A DNA stretch of 64,000 nt from Escherichia coli (GTDB lineage Bacteria > Pseudomonadota > Gammaproteobacteria > Enterobacterales > Enterobacteriaceae), in contig NZ_JAATUR010000012.1 in assembly GCF_011881725.1 (NCBI RefSeq), forward strand, positions 34,656 through 98,655, in the 5' to 3' direction. A model generated the notes under the pieces. The model was not told the DNA's origin, ran no database searches, and saw nothing but the letters and a program-made list of their open reading frames with translations. The translations under genes were made by a program, and so were the position numbers. Shown here one piece after another: positions 37,582 to 47,457 of this stretch; positions within the stretch are counted from its first letter, which is position 1, and each line of letters opens with the position of its first letter.

Positions 37582-38148
37582 ATGAGCGTATTACGTTCGT
37601 TATTAACTGCCGGGGTGCTGGCGTCGGGCCTGTTGTGGAGCCTGAACGGAATTACCGCTACCCCTGCGGCGCAGGCATCTGATGAGCGCTACGAAGTTAC
37701 CCAGCAGCGTAACCCGGATGCTGCCTGTCTGGACTGTCATAAGCCAGATACCGAAGGTATGCATGGCAAACATGCTTCCGTTATCAACCCAAATAATAAA
37801 CTGCCGGTCACCTGTACCAACTGTCATGGCCAGCCGTCACCGCAACACCGCGAAGGGGTGAAAGATGTGATGCGCTTTAACGAGCCGATGTACAAGGTTG
37901 GTGAGCAGAACAGCGTTTGTATGTCCTGCCATCTGCCGGAGCAGTTGCAAAAAGCGTTCTGGCCGCACGATGTTCATGTCACCAAAGTGGCGTGCGCCAG
38001 CTGCCATTCCCTGCATCCACAGCAAGATACGATGCAGACGTTAAGTGACAAAGAACGGATTAAGATTTGCGTCGATTGCCACAGCGATCAGCGGACCAAT
38101 CCGAACTTTAACCCGGCGTCTGTTCCGTTGCTTAAGGAGCAGCCATGA
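37582..38148 (+). CDS. nrfB: Pentahaem cytochrome NrfB
   Basis: Periplasmic electron donor to NrfA. The 188 residues, from ATG 37582 preceded by AATGGAGTGAAT, have a signal peptide ([21 protein letters not shown] to QAS) and five CXXCH sites: CLDCH, CTNCH, CMSCH, CASCH and CVDCH, equally spread along the chain. Its last codons overlap nrfC by 4 bp. Confidence 0.97.
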   Translation: MSVLRSLLTAGVLASGLLWSLNGITATPAAQASDERYEVTQQRNPDAACLDCHKPDTEGMHGKHASVINPNNKLPVTCTNCHGQPSPQHREGVKDVMRFNEPMYKVGEQNSVCMSCHLPEQLQKAFWPHDVHVTKVACASCHSLHPQQDTMQTLSDKERIKICVDCHSDQRTNPNFNPASVPLLKEQP

Positions 38149-38816
38149 CCTGGTCTCGTCGCCAGTTTCTCACCGGCGTCGGCGTGCTGGCAGCCGTCAG
38201 CGGCACCGCAGGGCGCGTGGTGGCGAAAACGTTGAATATCAATGGCGTGCGTTACGGTATGGTGCATGACGAGTCGTTATGCATCGGCTGTACCGCCTGT
38301 ATGGATGCTTGTCGGGAGGTGAACAAGGTGCCAGAAGGTGTCTCGCGCCTGACAATTATTCGTAGCGAGCCGCAGGGCGAATTTCCTGATGTGAAATATC
38401 GCTTCTTCCGTAAGTCTTGCCAGCACTGCGACCATGCGCCGTGCGTTGATGTCTGCCCGACCGGCGCGTCTTTTCGCGATGCCGGCAGCGGGATTGTCGA
38501 TGTTAACCCGGATCTCTGCGTCGGTTGTCAGTACTGCATCGCCGCCTGTCCTTATCGCGTGCGCTTTATCCATCCGGTCACGAAGACGGCGGACAAATGC
38601 GATTTCTGTCGTAAGACCAACTTGCAGGCCGGTAAGCTCCCCGCGTGCGTTGAGGCTTGCCCGACGAAAGCGCTGACATTTGGCAATCTGGACGATCCCA
38701 ACAGTGAGATTTCGCAACTGCTGCGCCAGAAGCCTACTTACCGCTACAAGCTGGCGCTGGGAACCAAACCGAAGCTGTACCGCGTACCGTTTAAATACGG
38801 GGAGGTGAGCCAATGA
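38145..38816 (+). CDS. nrfC: Fe-S protein NrfC
   Basis: Four-cluster ferredoxin-like subunit that passes electrons from the quinol oxidase NrfD to NrfB. It has 223 residues. A twin-arginine signal ([19 protein letters not shown]) directs folded export. Four cysteine groups are visible: [37 protein letters not shown] and CDFC to CVEACP, the DmsB/HybA pattern. It overlaps nrfB and nrfD by 4 bp each. Confidence 0.97.
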   Translation: MTWSRRQFLTGVGVLAAVSGTAGRVVAKTLNINGVRYGMVHDESLCIGCTACMDACREVNKVPEGVSRLTIIRSEPQGEFPDVKYRFFRKSCQHCDHAPCVDVCPTGASFRDAGSGIVDVNPDLCVGCQYCIAACPYRVRFIHPVTKTADKCDFCRKTNLQAGKLPACVEACPTKALTFGNLDDPNSEISQLLRQKPTYRYKLALGTKPKLYRVPFKYGEVSQ

Positions 38817-39769
38817 CGCAGGCTTCCGCATTTCATTTTGAATCGCTGGTGTGGGACTGGCCGATTGCCATCTATCTGTTTTTGATTGGTATTTCTGCTG
38901 GTCTGGTGACGCTGGCCGTGCTGTTACGTCGCGTCTACCCGCAGGCGGGCGGCGCAGACAGTACGTTGCTGCGAACCACGCTGATTGTCGGGCCTGGCGC
39001 GGTGATCCTCGGTCTGCTGATCCTTGTCTTCCACCTGACAAAGCCGTGGACTTTCTGGAAGCTGATGTTCCACTACAGTTTTACCTCGGTGATGTCGATG
39101 GGGGTAATGCTGTTTCAGCTCTACATGGTGGTGCTGGTGCTGTGGTTGGCAAAAATCTTTGAACACGATTTGCTTGCCCTGCAACAACGCTGGCTGCCGA
39201 AGCTGGGGATCGTGCAAAAAGTTCTGAGCCTGCTGACGCCCGTTCATCGCGGGCTGGAAACCTTGATGCTGGTGCTGGCGGTGTTGTTGGGGGCTTATAC
39301 CGGCTTTCTGCTGTCGGCGCTGAAATCGTATCCGTTCCTTAATAACCCGATCCTGCCGGTGCTGTTCCTCTTCTCCGGCATCTCGTCCGGTGCGGCAGTC
39401 GCGCTGATCGCTATGGTGATACGTCAACGTAGTAATCCGCACTCCATGGAAGCGCACTTTGTTCACCGTATGGAAATCCCTGTGGTATGGGGTGAAATTT
39501 TCCTGCTGGTGGCATTTTTCGTCGGCCTGGCGCTGGGCGATGACGGTAAAGTGCGTGCACTGGCGGCGGCATTGGGCGGCGGTTTCTGGACGTGGTGGTT
39601 CTGGCTTGGCGTTGCCGGGCTGGGGCTGATTGTACCGATGCTACTCAAACCGTGGGTGAATCGCAGTTCCGGCATTCCTGCCGTGCTGGCGGCGTGTGGA
39701 GCCAGCCTGGTCGGTGTGTTGATGCTGCGCTTTTTCATTCTCTACGCCGGGCAGTTGACGGTGGCGTAA
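38813..39769 (+). CDS. nrfD: Quinol-oxidising membrane subunit NrfD
   Basis: Inner-membrane protein of the NrfD/PsrC family that oxidises menaquinol and feeds NrfC. It has 318 residues with about eight transmembrane helices. The N-terminal block FESLVWDWPIAIYLFLIGISAGLVTLAVLLRR and ISSGAAVALIAMV are typical. It overlaps nrfC by 4 bp and is followed by nrfE. Confidence 0.96.
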   Translation: MTQASAFHFESLVWDWPIAIYLFLIGISAGLVTLAVLLRRVYPQAGGADSTLLRTTLIVGPGAVILGLLILVFHLTKPWTFWKLMFHYSFTSVMSMGVMLFQLYMVVLVLWLAKIFEHDLLALQQRWLPKLGIVQKVLSLLTPVHRGLETLMLVLAVLLGAYTGFLLSALKSYPFLNNPILPVLFLFSGISSGAAVALIAMVIRQRSNPHSMEAHFVHRMEIPVVWGEIFLLVAFFVGLALGDDGKVRALAAALGGGFWTWWFWLGVAGLGLIVPMLLKPWVNRSSGIPAVLAACGASLVGVLMLRFFILYAGQLTVA

Positions 39770-39776
39770 GCCAGAA

Positions 39777-39784
39777 AAGAGGTG
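39777..39784 (+). promoter_or_regulatory. Ribosome site pointing to a CTG start of nrfE
   Basis: AAGAGGTG is the only strong Shine-Dalgarno sequence near the nrfE 5' end. It is 6 nt (from AGAGG) before the in-frame CTG at 39789. No ATG, GTG or TTG in frame is suitably placed for it. Confidence 0.5.
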
Positions 39785-39788
39785 GTTT

Positions 39789-41507
39789 CTGGACGTATTC
39801 CTTCCTGAAGTCGGTTTTCTGGCGTTGTTGTTAAGTCTCGGGGTCAACGTGTTGACCCCGTTGATGACCTTCGCAGGAGTGCGGTTGCGCTGGCCCGGTA
39901 TGATGCGGCTTACCCGCATTGGCATCCTGGCGCAGTTCGCGTTCCTGCTGCTCGCTTTTGGCGTACTGACGTATTGTTTTCTCATCAGCGATTTTTCGGT
40001 CATTTATGTCGCCCAACATAGCTACAGCCTGCTGTCATGGGAACTCAAACTGGCGGCAGTGTGGGGCGGTCATGAAGGTTCGCTGTTGCTATGGGTACTG
40101 CTGCTTTCCGCGTGGAGCGCGCTGTTTGCCTGGCATTATCGCCAGCAAACCAATCCGCTATTTCCGCTGACGTTAGCCGTTTTATCTCTCATGCTCGCCG
40201 CACTGCTGCTGTTTGTCGTGCTGTGGTCCGATCCCTTTGTGCGTATATTTCCGCCAGCAATCGAAGGCCGCGATCTCAATCCGATGCTGCAACATCCAGG
40301 TCTTATCTTTCATCCGCCGCTGCTTTATCTTGGCTATGGCGGTTTGATGGTAGCGGCGAGTGTAGCGCTGGCGAGTTTACTGCGCGGTGAGTTTGATGCT
40401 GCCAGCGCCCGAATTTGCTGGCGTTGGGCGCTACCAGGCTGGGGGGCATTAACGGCGGGGATCATCCTCGGTTCCTGGTGGGCCTATTGCGAACTGGGCT
40501 GGGGCGGCTGGTGGTTCTGGGATCCAGTGGAAAACGCCTCTTTATTACCCTGGCTTTCTTCCACTGCACTGCTGCACAGTTTGTCCGTGACTCGCCAGCG
40601 GGGGAGCTTCCGCCACTGGTCGCTACTGCTGGCGATAGTGACCCTGATGTTGTCGCTACTGGGCACGTTGATTGTCCGTTCCGGCATTCTGGTTTCGGTC
40701 CATGCGTTCGCGCTGGATAACGTCCGCGCGGTGCCGCTGTTCAGCCTGTTTGCGCTGATTAGCCTTGCGTCTCTGGCGTTGTATGGCTGGCGGGCGCGGG
40801 ACGGTGGCCCGACGGTGCGTTTTTCGGGGTTATCGCGGGAGATGTTAATACTCGCCACGTTATTGCTGTTTTGCTCGGTATTACTGATCGTGCTGGTGGG
40901 AACACTCTACCCGATGATTTACGGCCTGCTGGGTTGGGGACGCCTCTCCGTTGGCGCTCCGTATTTTAACCGCGCAACGTTACCGTTTGGTCTGTTGATG
41001 CTGATGGTGATTGTGCTGGCGACGATTGTCTCTGGCAAACGCGCGCGGCTTCCGGCGCTGGTGGCACATGCGGGCGTAGTGTTATTTGCCGCTGGGATCG
41101 TCGTTTCCAGCATTAGCCGTCAGGAGATCAGCCTGAACTTACAGCCGGGTCAGCAGGTGATGCTGGCAGGTTACACCTTCCGTTTTGAGCGTCTTGATCT
41201 ACAAGCCAAAGGCAATTACACCAGCGAAAAAGCGGTAGTGACGCTGTTTGACCATCAACAACGCATTGGTGTACTGACACCGGAGCGGCGTTTTTATGAG
41301 GCGCGCCGCCAGCAAATGATGGAGCCGTCAATTCACTGGAACGGCATCCATGACTGGTATGCAGTCATGGGCGAGAAAACTGGGCCAGATCGCTACGCAT
41401 TTCGTTTGTATGTACAAAGTGGTGTGCGCTGGATCTGGGGGGGAGGATTGTTGATGATTGCAGGCGCATTATTAAGCGGGTGGCGGGAGAGGAAGCGCGA
41501 TGAATAA
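39789..41507 (+). CDS. nrfE: Haem lyase subunit NrfE (CcmF-like)
   Basis: CcmF homologue that with NrfF and NrfG attaches haem to the CWSCK site of NrfA. It has about 14 transmembrane segments and the haem-binding WWD domain (YCELGWGGWWFWDPVENAS) followed by the CcmF block FHPPLLYLGYGG upstream. I place the start at CTG 39789, giving 572 residues, because FLPEVGFLALLLSLGVN aligns with the start of CcmF (MPEIGN...LALG) and a good ribosome site precedes it. Other possible starts are TTG 39825 (560 residues) and GTG 39849 (552, as I recall the K-12 entry). It overlaps nrfF by 8 bp. Confidence 0.85.
   Translation: MDVFLPEVGFLALLLSLGVNVLTPLMTFAGVRLRWPGMMRLTRIGILAQFAFLLLAFGVLTYCFLISDFSVIYVAQHSYSLLSWELKLAAVWGGHEGSLLLWVLLLSAWSALFAWHYRQQTNPLFPLTLAVLSLMLAALLLFVVLWSDPFVRIFPPAIEGRDLNPMLQHPGLIFHPPLLYLGYGGLMVAASVALASLLRGEFDAASARICWRWALPGWGALTAGIILGSWWAYCELGWGGWWFWDPVENASLLPWLSSTALLHSLSVTRQRGSFRHWSLLLAIVTLMLSLLGTLIVRSGILVSVHAFALDNVRAVPLFSLFALISLASLALYGWRARDGGPTVRFSGLSREMLILATLLLFCSVLLIVLVGTLYPMIYGLLGWGRLSVGAPYFNRATLPFGLLMLMVIVLATIVSGKRARLPALVAHAGVVLFAAGIVVSSISRQEISLNLQPGQQVMLAGYTFRFERLDLQAKGNYTSEKAVVTLFDHQQRIGVLTPERRFYEARRQQMMEPSIHWNGIHDWYAVMGEKTGPDRYAFRLYVQSGVRWIWGGGLLMIAGALLSGWRERKRDE
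39840..39859 (+). other. Perfect stem-loop at the 5' end of nrfE
   Basis: ggggtcaac-gt-gttgacccc is a perfect 9 bp inverted repeat that would bury the GTG at 39849 sometimes used as the start codon. Confidence 0.7.
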
Positions 41508-41883
41508 AGGGCTTCTCACTTTGCTGCTGCTATTTGCCTGTTTTGTGCACGCTCAGGTCGTAGACACCTGGCAATTCGCTAATCCGCAACAACAGGAGCA
41601 AGCGTTAAGTATTGCCAGCCAGTTACGCTGCCCGCAATGCCAGAATCAAAACTTACTGGATTCCAACGCGCCGGTGGCGGTCAGTATGCGCCATCAGGTT
41701 TACAGCATGGTGGCAGAGGGGAAAAACGAAGGCGAAATCATTGGCTGGATGACTGAACGCTACGGTGATTTTGTTCGCTATAACCCACCGTTAACAGCTC
41801 AGACGCTGGTCCTGTGGGCGCTGCCTGTTGTGTTGCTGCTGCTGATGGCGCTGTTCCTCTGGCGGGCGAGGGCGAAGCGATGA
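41500..41883 (+). CDS. nrfF: Haem lyase accessory NrfF (CcmH-like)
   Basis: Thioredoxin-independent thiol protein, homologous to the N-terminal half of CcmH, that reduces or presents the apocytochrome CXXC/K site in the periplasm. It has 127 residues: signal peptide ([16 protein letters not shown]), the [19 protein letters not shown] motif with the reactive cysteine pair, then a C-terminal membrane anchor (about 103-121). It overlaps nrfE and nrfG. Confidence 0.96.
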   Translation: MNKGLLTLLLLFACFVHAQVVDTWQFANPQQQEQALSIASQLRCPQCQNQNLLDSNAPVAVSMRHQVYSMVAEGKNEGEIIGWMTERYGDFVRYNPPLTAQTLVLWALPVVLLLLMALFLWRARAKR

Positions 41884-42476
41884 AACAGCCTCAAATGCCG
41901 GTAAAAACGCTGGCGGCGCTGGCAGCTGTGATGGTGCTGTTCTGCATTGGCGGTTATCTGTTAAGTCCGAAATGGCAGGCAGTGCGTGCGGAGTATCAGC
42001 GTCAGCGCGATCCGTTACATCAGTTTGCCAGCCAGCAAACCCCGGAAGCGCAGCTTCAGGCATTGCAGGATAAAATCCGCGCTAATCCACAAAACAGTGA
42101 ACAGTGGGCGCTACTGGGCGAGTATTATCTGTGGCAAAACGATTACAGCAATTCGCTGCTGGCGTACCGCCAGGCGTTACAACTGCGTGGTGAGAACGCT
42201 GAACTGTACGCGGCGCTGGCAACCGTACTCTACTATCAGGCAAGCCAGCACATGACTGCCCAGACACGAGCGATGATCGACAAAGCCCTCGCGCTGGACA
42301 GTAACGAAATTACCGCCCTGATGCTGTTGGCTTCCGATGCTTTTATGCAGGCGAACTACGCACAAGCCATCGAACTATGGCAAAAAGTGATGGATCTCAA
42401 CTCACCGAGAGTTAACCGGACACAGCTGATCGAGTCGATTAATATGGCCAAACTGCTGCTGCGGCGATCAGATTAA
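41880..42476 (+). CDS. nrfG: TPR haem-lyase subunit NrfG
   Basis: Membrane-anchored periplasmic TPR protein, like the C-terminal part of CcmH, that binds the C-terminus of apo-NrfA during haem attachment. ATG 41880 in an ATGA overlap with nrfF gives 198 residues. TM anchor about 9-28; TPR helices run from about 55 ([24 protein letters not shown]) to 185 ([16 protein letters not shown]). It is the last gene of the operon. Confidence 0.95.
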   Translation: MKQPQMPVKTLAALAAVMVLFCIGGYLLSPKWQAVRAEYQRQRDPLHQFASQQTPEAQLQALQDKIRANPQNSEQWALLGEYYLWQNDYSNSLLAYRQALQLRGENAELYAALATVLYYQASQHMTAQTRAMIDKALALDSNEITALMLLASDAFMQANYAQAIELWQKVMDLNSPRVNRTQLIESINMAKLLLRRSD

Positions 42477-42819
42477 TCCTTCAGTGTTGAAGAATATGTT
42501 CTTGAGATGTATAAAAATTAATCGATTGAACGCATATAAAAAAATAATCACCAATCAGTATTATTGCAAATTAAACAAATAAAAACCCTTACATAACAAA
42601 TTGTTATTCATCAATATCGCTATAAACTTGCGTTATTATGCATTAATGCAGCGAAAAGCCCTGTTGTTAAAGGGTTGCGCAACATACCGCGCAAATGATA
42701 CTGATCATAAGCGTTAAAAAAATCTACAAACCAACGCAACACAATTCATGCCCTGGCAGTATGTCACGTTCTCGCGTTTCTGAACGGGAGAACGGCGCTC
42801 CATTGAGGAAGTTATTCTG
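42477..42819. other. nrfG-gltP intergenic region
   Basis: 343 bp without a gene. 42510-42640 is AT-rich. A weak hairpin (42658-42676, ccct / aggg) and GAGGAAGTTATTCTG before gltP are visible. The gltP promoter must lie here, but I cannot fix its elements. Confidence 0.5.
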
Positions 42820-44133
42820 ATGAAAAATATAAAATTCAGCCTGGCCTGGCAGATTCTGTTTGCTATGGTGCTGGGTATTCTCCTGGGAAGTTACCTGCAT
42901 TACCATAGCGACAGCCGTGACTGGTTAGTCATTAATTTTCTCTCCCCTGCGGGTGATATCTTCATCCACCTGATTAAAATGATCGTTGTGCCGATCGTGA
43001 TTTCCACGCTGGTGGTCGGTATCGCTGGAGTTGGCGATGCCAAACAGCTCGGGCGTATTGGCGCGAAAACCATTATCTACTTTGAAGTGATCACCACCGT
43101 CGCCATCATTCTTGGGATCACTCTGGCAAACGTCTTCCAGCCGGGGGCCGGGGTGGACATGTCGCAACTGGCGACCGTTGATATCTCGAAATATCAGAGC
43201 ACTACGGAGGCGGTACAAAGTAGCTCCCACGGCATTATGGGCACGATCTTGTCGCTGGTGCCGACGAACATCGTGGCGTCAATGGCGAAAGGCGAAATGC
43301 TGCCGATTATCTTCTTCTCGGTGCTGTTTGGTCTGGGGCTTTCGTCCCTGCCTGCGGCGCATCGTGAACCGTTGGTCACCGTGTTTCGTTCCATCTCCGA
43401 AACCATGTTTAAAGTCACTCATATGGTGATGCGTTACGCGCCGGTGGGTGTGTTTGCGCTGATTGCCGTGACGGTAGCTAATTTTGGTTTCTCTTCCCTG
43501 TGGCCGCTGGCGAAGCTGGTGCTGCTGGTGCATTTCGCTATTCTGTTCTTCGCGCTGGTGGTGCTGGGAATTGTGGCGCGTCTGTGCGGGTTAAGCGTCT
43601 GGATCCTGATTCGCATTCTGAAAGATGAGCTGATTCTGGCGTACTCCACTGCCAGCTCTGAAAGTGTGCTGCCGCGAATTATCGAGAAGATGGAAGCCTA
43701 TGGCGCACCGGCGTCAATCACCAGTTTCGTGGTGCCGACCGGTTACTCCTTTAACCTTGATGGTTCGACGCTGTATCAAAGTATTGCCGCTATCTTCATC
43801 GCCCAGTTGTATGGCATTGACCTGTCCATCTGGCAGGAAATCATTCTGGTATTGACGCTGATGGTGACCTCGAAAGGGATTGCTGGCGTGCCGGGGGTTT
43901 CGTTTGTCGTGCTGCTGGCAACGCTGGGTAGCGTGGGTATCCCGCTGGAAGGTCTGGCGTTTATTGCCGGTGTTGACCGTATCCTCGACATGGCGCGTAC
44001 TGCGCTGAACGTAGTGGGGAATGCGCTGGCGGTGCTGGTGATTGCCAAGTGGGAACATAAATTTGACCGCAAAAAAGCGCTGGCTTATGAGCGTGAAGTG
44101 CTGGGCAAATTTGATAAGACTGCAGATCAATAA
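42820..44133 (+). CDS. gltP: Glutamate/aspartate:proton symporter GltP
   Basis: Inner-membrane dicarboxylate/amino acid:cation symporter (DAACS) for glutamate and aspartate, proton-coupled. It has 437 residues with eight transmembrane helices and the hairpin loops HP1 and HP2: AYSTASSESVLPRIIEKME (the serine-rich HP1 motif), PTGYSFNLDGSTLYQ (TM7) and GIAGVPGVSFVVL (HP2), then GVDRILDMARTALNVVGNA. Ends with a hydrophilic tail. A BIME follows. Confidence 0.97.
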   Translation: MKNIKFSLAWQILFAMVLGILLGSYLHYHSDSRDWLVINFLSPAGDIFIHLIKMIVVPIVISTLVVGIAGVGDAKQLGRIGAKTIIYFEVITTVAIILGITLANVFQPGAGVDMSQLATVDISKYQSTTEAVQSSSHGIMGTILSLVPTNIVASMAKGEMLPIIFFSVLFGLGLSSLPAAHREPLVTVFRSISETMFKVTHMVMRYAPVGVFALIAVTVANFGFSSLWPLAKLVLLVHFAILFFALVVLGIVARLCGLSVWILIRILKDELILAYSTASSESVLPRIIEKMEAYGAPASITSFVVPTGYSFNLDGSTLYQSIAAIFIAQLYGIDLSIWQEIILVLTLMVTSKGIAGVPGVSFVVLLATLGSVGIPLEGLAFIAGVDRILDMARTALNVVGNALAVLVIAKWEHKFDRKKALAYEREVLGKFDKTADQ

Positions 44134-44171
44134 TTGAAGATTGCCGGGGGGTATATCCACCCGGCAATGTG

Positions 44172-44330
44172 TGGATGCCTGATGCGACGCCAGGCGCGTC
44201 TTATCAGGCCTACGCCAGACTGCACAATAGACTGATTTAGCGTAATTTTTTGTAGGTCGGATAAGGCGTTTACGCCGCATCCGACATCAATGCCTGATGC
44301 GACGCTTAACGCGTCTTATCGGGCCTGCCT
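44172..44330. repeat. BIME between gltP and yjcO
   Basis: Three or more REP units: 44172-44208 (cctgatgcgacg to cttatcaggcctac), 44252-44285 (taggtcggataagg to gcatccgac) and 44291-44327 (cctgatgcgacg to cttatcgggcctg), between convergent genes. Confidence 0.88.
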
Positions 44331-45019
44331 TAACCGTTGGTTAATTTTTCAAACTCTTCACACCCGGTATCAAACCCTTCCATACAGCTCAGATTTAACC
44401 AGTGCAGCGCCTTTTGTTTGTTCTTCTCGATAAAACCTTCTTCACCGTTTAAGAACATCATTCCCGCCCAGTATTCGGAATAACCGGTACGGGAAATCGC
44501 AGAGCTACGCTTGAAATACCAGGTTGCTTTCTCATCGTCAGCCTTAATGCCTATGCCGTTGGCGTAAATCAAACCAAGCAGCATCTGGGCATCGACGGCG
44601 GAGTCGTTCTCCAGATCTTCCGAGGCGTTTTCTAACAGCGAAATCGCCTTTGGATAATCCGGTTTACCCGCCTGAGTATTCACCAGAATATGCGCCAGCG
44701 TCACTTCACCTTCTTTACTGCCCGCTTGTGCCGCTTTTTCGGCGAGAATTTTTGCTTGTGGATAGTCCAGACTAACCGGATTGGTGATTTTGATCTGCGC
44801 CAACAGCGCGCAGGCATCGGCATCACCGCTGTCGGCGGCTTTCTGTGCCCAATATTCGGCTTTGCTTAAATCGCCGGAGCTAAACCAGCTGTCGGCAAGA
44901 AAATATTGTGCGCGTGGGTCTCCGGCCTCTGCAGCCTTTAAATACTGGCTGCCGGGCTCGGAGTCGTTCGCGTGGGCAAAGAATGTCAGAAACAACATCA
45001 ATGCGATAATTTTTTTCAT
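44330..45019 (-). CDS. yjcO: Sel1-repeat protein YjcO
   Basis: Predicted secreted (periplasmic) protein of 229 residues with a signal peptide (KKIIALMLFLTFFAHA). It consists of Sel1-like TPR repeats: AEAGDPRAQYFLADSWFSSGDLSKAEYW, then AADSGDADACALLAQI, AAQAGSKEGEVTLAHIL, and MLLGLIYANGIGIKADDEKATWYF. Such repeats bind proteins, but no partner is known. It is downstream of fdhF on the same strand but separated from it by a terminator. Confidence 0.9.
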   Translation of the reverse strand: MKKIIALMLFLTFFAHANDSEPGSQYLKAAEAGDPRAQYFLADSWFSSGDLSKAEYWAQKAADSGDADACALLAQIKITNPVSLDYPQAKILAEKAAQAGSKEGEVTLAHILVNTQAGKPDYPKAISLLENASEDLENDSAVDAQMLLGLIYANGIGIKADDEKATWYFKRSSAISRTGYSEYWAGMMFLNGEEGFIEKNKQKALHWLNLSCMEGFDTGCEEFEKLTNG

Positions 45020-45070
45020 TTTGATAATACGATTGGGTAGGGTGTATCCAGTATAAAGAGTTCGAATGGA

Positions 45071-45100
45071 TAAAAAAACAGCCTCCCAAAGGAGGCTGTA
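45071..45100 (-). terminator. Terminator of fdhF
   Basis: On the minus strand acagcctcc / ggaggctgt is followed by seven T. Confidence 0.85.
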
Positions 45101-45112
45101 GAAGGGACTTAT

Positions 45113-47260
45113 TTACGCTAGTGCCGCTTCGCGCAGGCGAGTTTTCAACTTGTTGTACTCGTCAATCACGTACTGCTCGGCGGCGCGTTGATCGGCGATC
45201 GGCTCGACGCGCACGGCGCAGTATTTGTATTCCGGCGTTTTCGTAATCGGGCTTAAGTTTTCGGTAACCAGCTCGTTACAGGCGCCAATCCACCACTGGT
45301 AGGTCATGTAAATCGCCCCTTTGTTCGGACGATCGCTGACCTGCGCACGGGTGATAATTTTGCCTTTACGTGAATGCACCCAAACCAATGCTTCATCTTC
45401 AATACCCAGACGTTTGGCGTCTTCGGTATTGATTTGTGCGTAGCCAGGTTCATCCGCCAGCGCCGCCAGTGCCGCACAGTTACCCGTCATCGAACGACAA
45501 GAGTAGTGACCGACTTCACGCACCGTTGATAGTACCATCGGGTACTCGTCGGTGAGTTTGTCAATTGGCGCTACCCAGTCGCAGGTGAAGAACTGCGCCA
45601 GACCGTTCGGGGTATCAAACTTCTCTTTAAACAGATAAGAAGTCCCCTGATCGGCATCTGAAGTATCGCGGCAAGGCCACTGAATGAAGCCCAGTTCGCC
45701 CATTTTTTCGTAAGTCGCACCGTAGAAATCCGGGCACAGATGACGCAACTCGTCCCAGATCTCCTGGGTGTTGTTGTAGTGCATCGGATAACCCATCCGG
45801 GTGGCGATTTCACTGATAATCTGCCAGTCCGTTTTCAGATCCCACTTCGGCTCAACTGCCTTGAAGAAACGCTGGAAGCCGCGGTCCGCAGCGGTAAACA
45901 CGCCTTCATGCTCGCCCCACGACGTTGACGGTAAAATGACATCTGCCGCCGACGCGGTTTTGGTCATAAAGATGTCCTGAACGATGACCAGTTCCAGATC
46001 TTCAAAGGCTTTACGTACTGCCGACAGTTCCGCGTCAGTTTGCAGCGGGTCTTCGCCCATAATGTACGCGGCACGCACTTCACCATGCGCTGCGCGGTGC
46101 GGCAGCTCGCTGATGCGATAACCGGTATGAGCAGGCAGGCTCTCTACGCCCCAGGCTTTGGCGAATTTCTCGCGGTTAGCCGGATCTTTCACGTACTGGT
46201 AGCCCGGATACGTATCCGGCAGTGCGCCCATATCGCAGGCACCCTGCACGTTGTTTTGACCACGAACCGGGTTAACGCCCGCATGCGGCTTACCGAGGTT
46301 ACCGGTCAGCATCGCGAGGCTGGTCAGAGAACGTACAGTTTCCACGCCCTGATAGAACTGGGTAACACCCATGCCCCACAGAATGGCTGCGCTTTTCGCC
46401 TGGGCATACATCCGCGCCGCCTGACGAATCTCACTGGCGCTAACGCCGGTGATATCTTCAACCGACTCCGGCGTGTAGCCTTCAACGATTTTACGATACT
46501 CTTCAAAGCCTTCCGTACGGGAGGCGACAAACGCTTTGTCGTACAGATTTTCTTCAATAATGACATGGCCCATCGCATTCAACAGCGCGATGTTCGAGCC
46601 GTTTTTCAGTGCGATGTGCATGTCAGCAATGCGCGCGGTTTCAATTTTGCGCGGATCGCAGACGATAATTTTCGCCCCGTTACGTTTAGCGTTAATTACG
46701 TGATTCGCCACGATAGGATGGGAATCCGCCGGGTTGTACCCGAAGACGAACACTAAATCGGTATTATCAATTTCGTTAATGGCATTGCTCATTGCGCCGT
46801 TACCGACCGATTGGTGCAGACCTGCAACCGATGGGCCGTGTCAGACGCGAGCGCAGCAGTCAACGTTATTGGTACCAATAACGGCGCGCGCAAATTTTTG
46901 CATTACATAGTTGGTTTCGTTACCCGTACCGCGCGAGGAGCCGGTCGTCTGGATGGCATCCGGACCGTACTTCTCTTTGATGGCGCTCAGGCGCTCGGCA
47001 ACGTAATTCAGTGCCTCATCCCAGGAAACAGGTTCGAGTTTGCCGCCACGCTGGCGACGGATCATGGGGGTTTTCAGGCGCGGGGTCAGGATCTGGGTAT
47101 CGTTAATGAAATCCCAGCCATAATAACCCTTCAGACACAGAGTACCCTGGTTGGTTTTCCCCTGCGCTGCCTCCGCCCGGACGATTTTGCCGTTATCGAC
47201 GACCAGGTTGATTTTGCAACCTGATGCGCAATATGGGCAAACCGTGACGACTTTTTTCAT
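45113..47260 (-). CDS. fdhF: Formate dehydrogenase H, selenoprotein FdhF
   Basis: Molybdenum bis-MGD selenoenzyme that oxidises formate in the formate hydrogenlyase complex. The gene appears as two frames because of an in-frame UGA at 46841-46843, read as selenocysteine 140 (CCARV-Sec-HGPSVAG); with read-through it is 715 residues, as in K-12. The 4Fe-4S cluster uses CPYCASGC (Cys8, 11, 15) and the Cys in GTLCLKGY (Cys42). MGD-binding blocks include FVFGYNPADSHP and GMGVTQFYQG. Sigma-54 promoter and FhlA region lie upstream. Confidence 0.97.
46800..46843 (-). other. Selenocysteine UGA and SECIS element
   Basis: TGA at 46843-46841 is followed on the minus strand by gacacggcccatcgg and ttgcaggtctgcacc, the region that forms the SelB-binding hairpin known for fdhF (GGUCUG apical part). 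Confidence 0.85.
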
Positions 47261-47311
47261 CGGTCTCGCTCCAGTTAATCAAATCACGCATACGCGCTCT
47301 CGACTACAGTA

Positions 47312-47327
47312 TGCATCTTTTATGCCA
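47312..47327 (-). promoter_or_regulatory. Sigma-54 promoter of fdhF
   Basis: On the minus strand TGGCATAAAAGATGCA carries the -24 GG and -12 GC pattern, 52 bp before the fdhF ATG. Confidence 0.9.
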
Positions 47328-47393
47328 CATTTTATTTGGGGACATTCCTTGATATTACGGGCACTATTTATTCAAAACCCTGACGAAAAACAG

Positions 47394-47425
47394 GCTGTCG
47401 TCAGTTTTGACGTGACGAAACGAAA
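47394..47425 (-). promoter_or_regulatory. FhlA upstream activating region of fdhF
   Basis: The minus strand shows ATTTCGTTTCGTCACGTC and GACGACAG about 70-110 bp upstream of the sigma-54 promoter. It corresponds to the known FhlA activator region; exact limits are uncertain. Confidence 0.45.
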
Positions 47426-47451
47426 TACCGCGTGACAGCCATCACGCGGTA
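47426..47451 (-). terminator. Hairpin after mdtP
   Basis: taccgcgtga / tcacgcggta stem just downstream of mdtP on the minus strand. The T tail is poor, so termination may be partial. Confidence 0.55.
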
Positions 47452-47457
47452 GACATT

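Noticed and set aside
46040..46756. 238-codon plus-strand frame opposite fdhF
   Set aside because: Antisense shadow with no ribosome site, domain or conservation that I can recognise.
46793..46843. fdhF as a frameshifted or nonsense pseudogene
   Set aside because: The TGA is in frame, at the conserved selenocysteine position, and followed by the SECIS sequence; total length equals functional FdhF.
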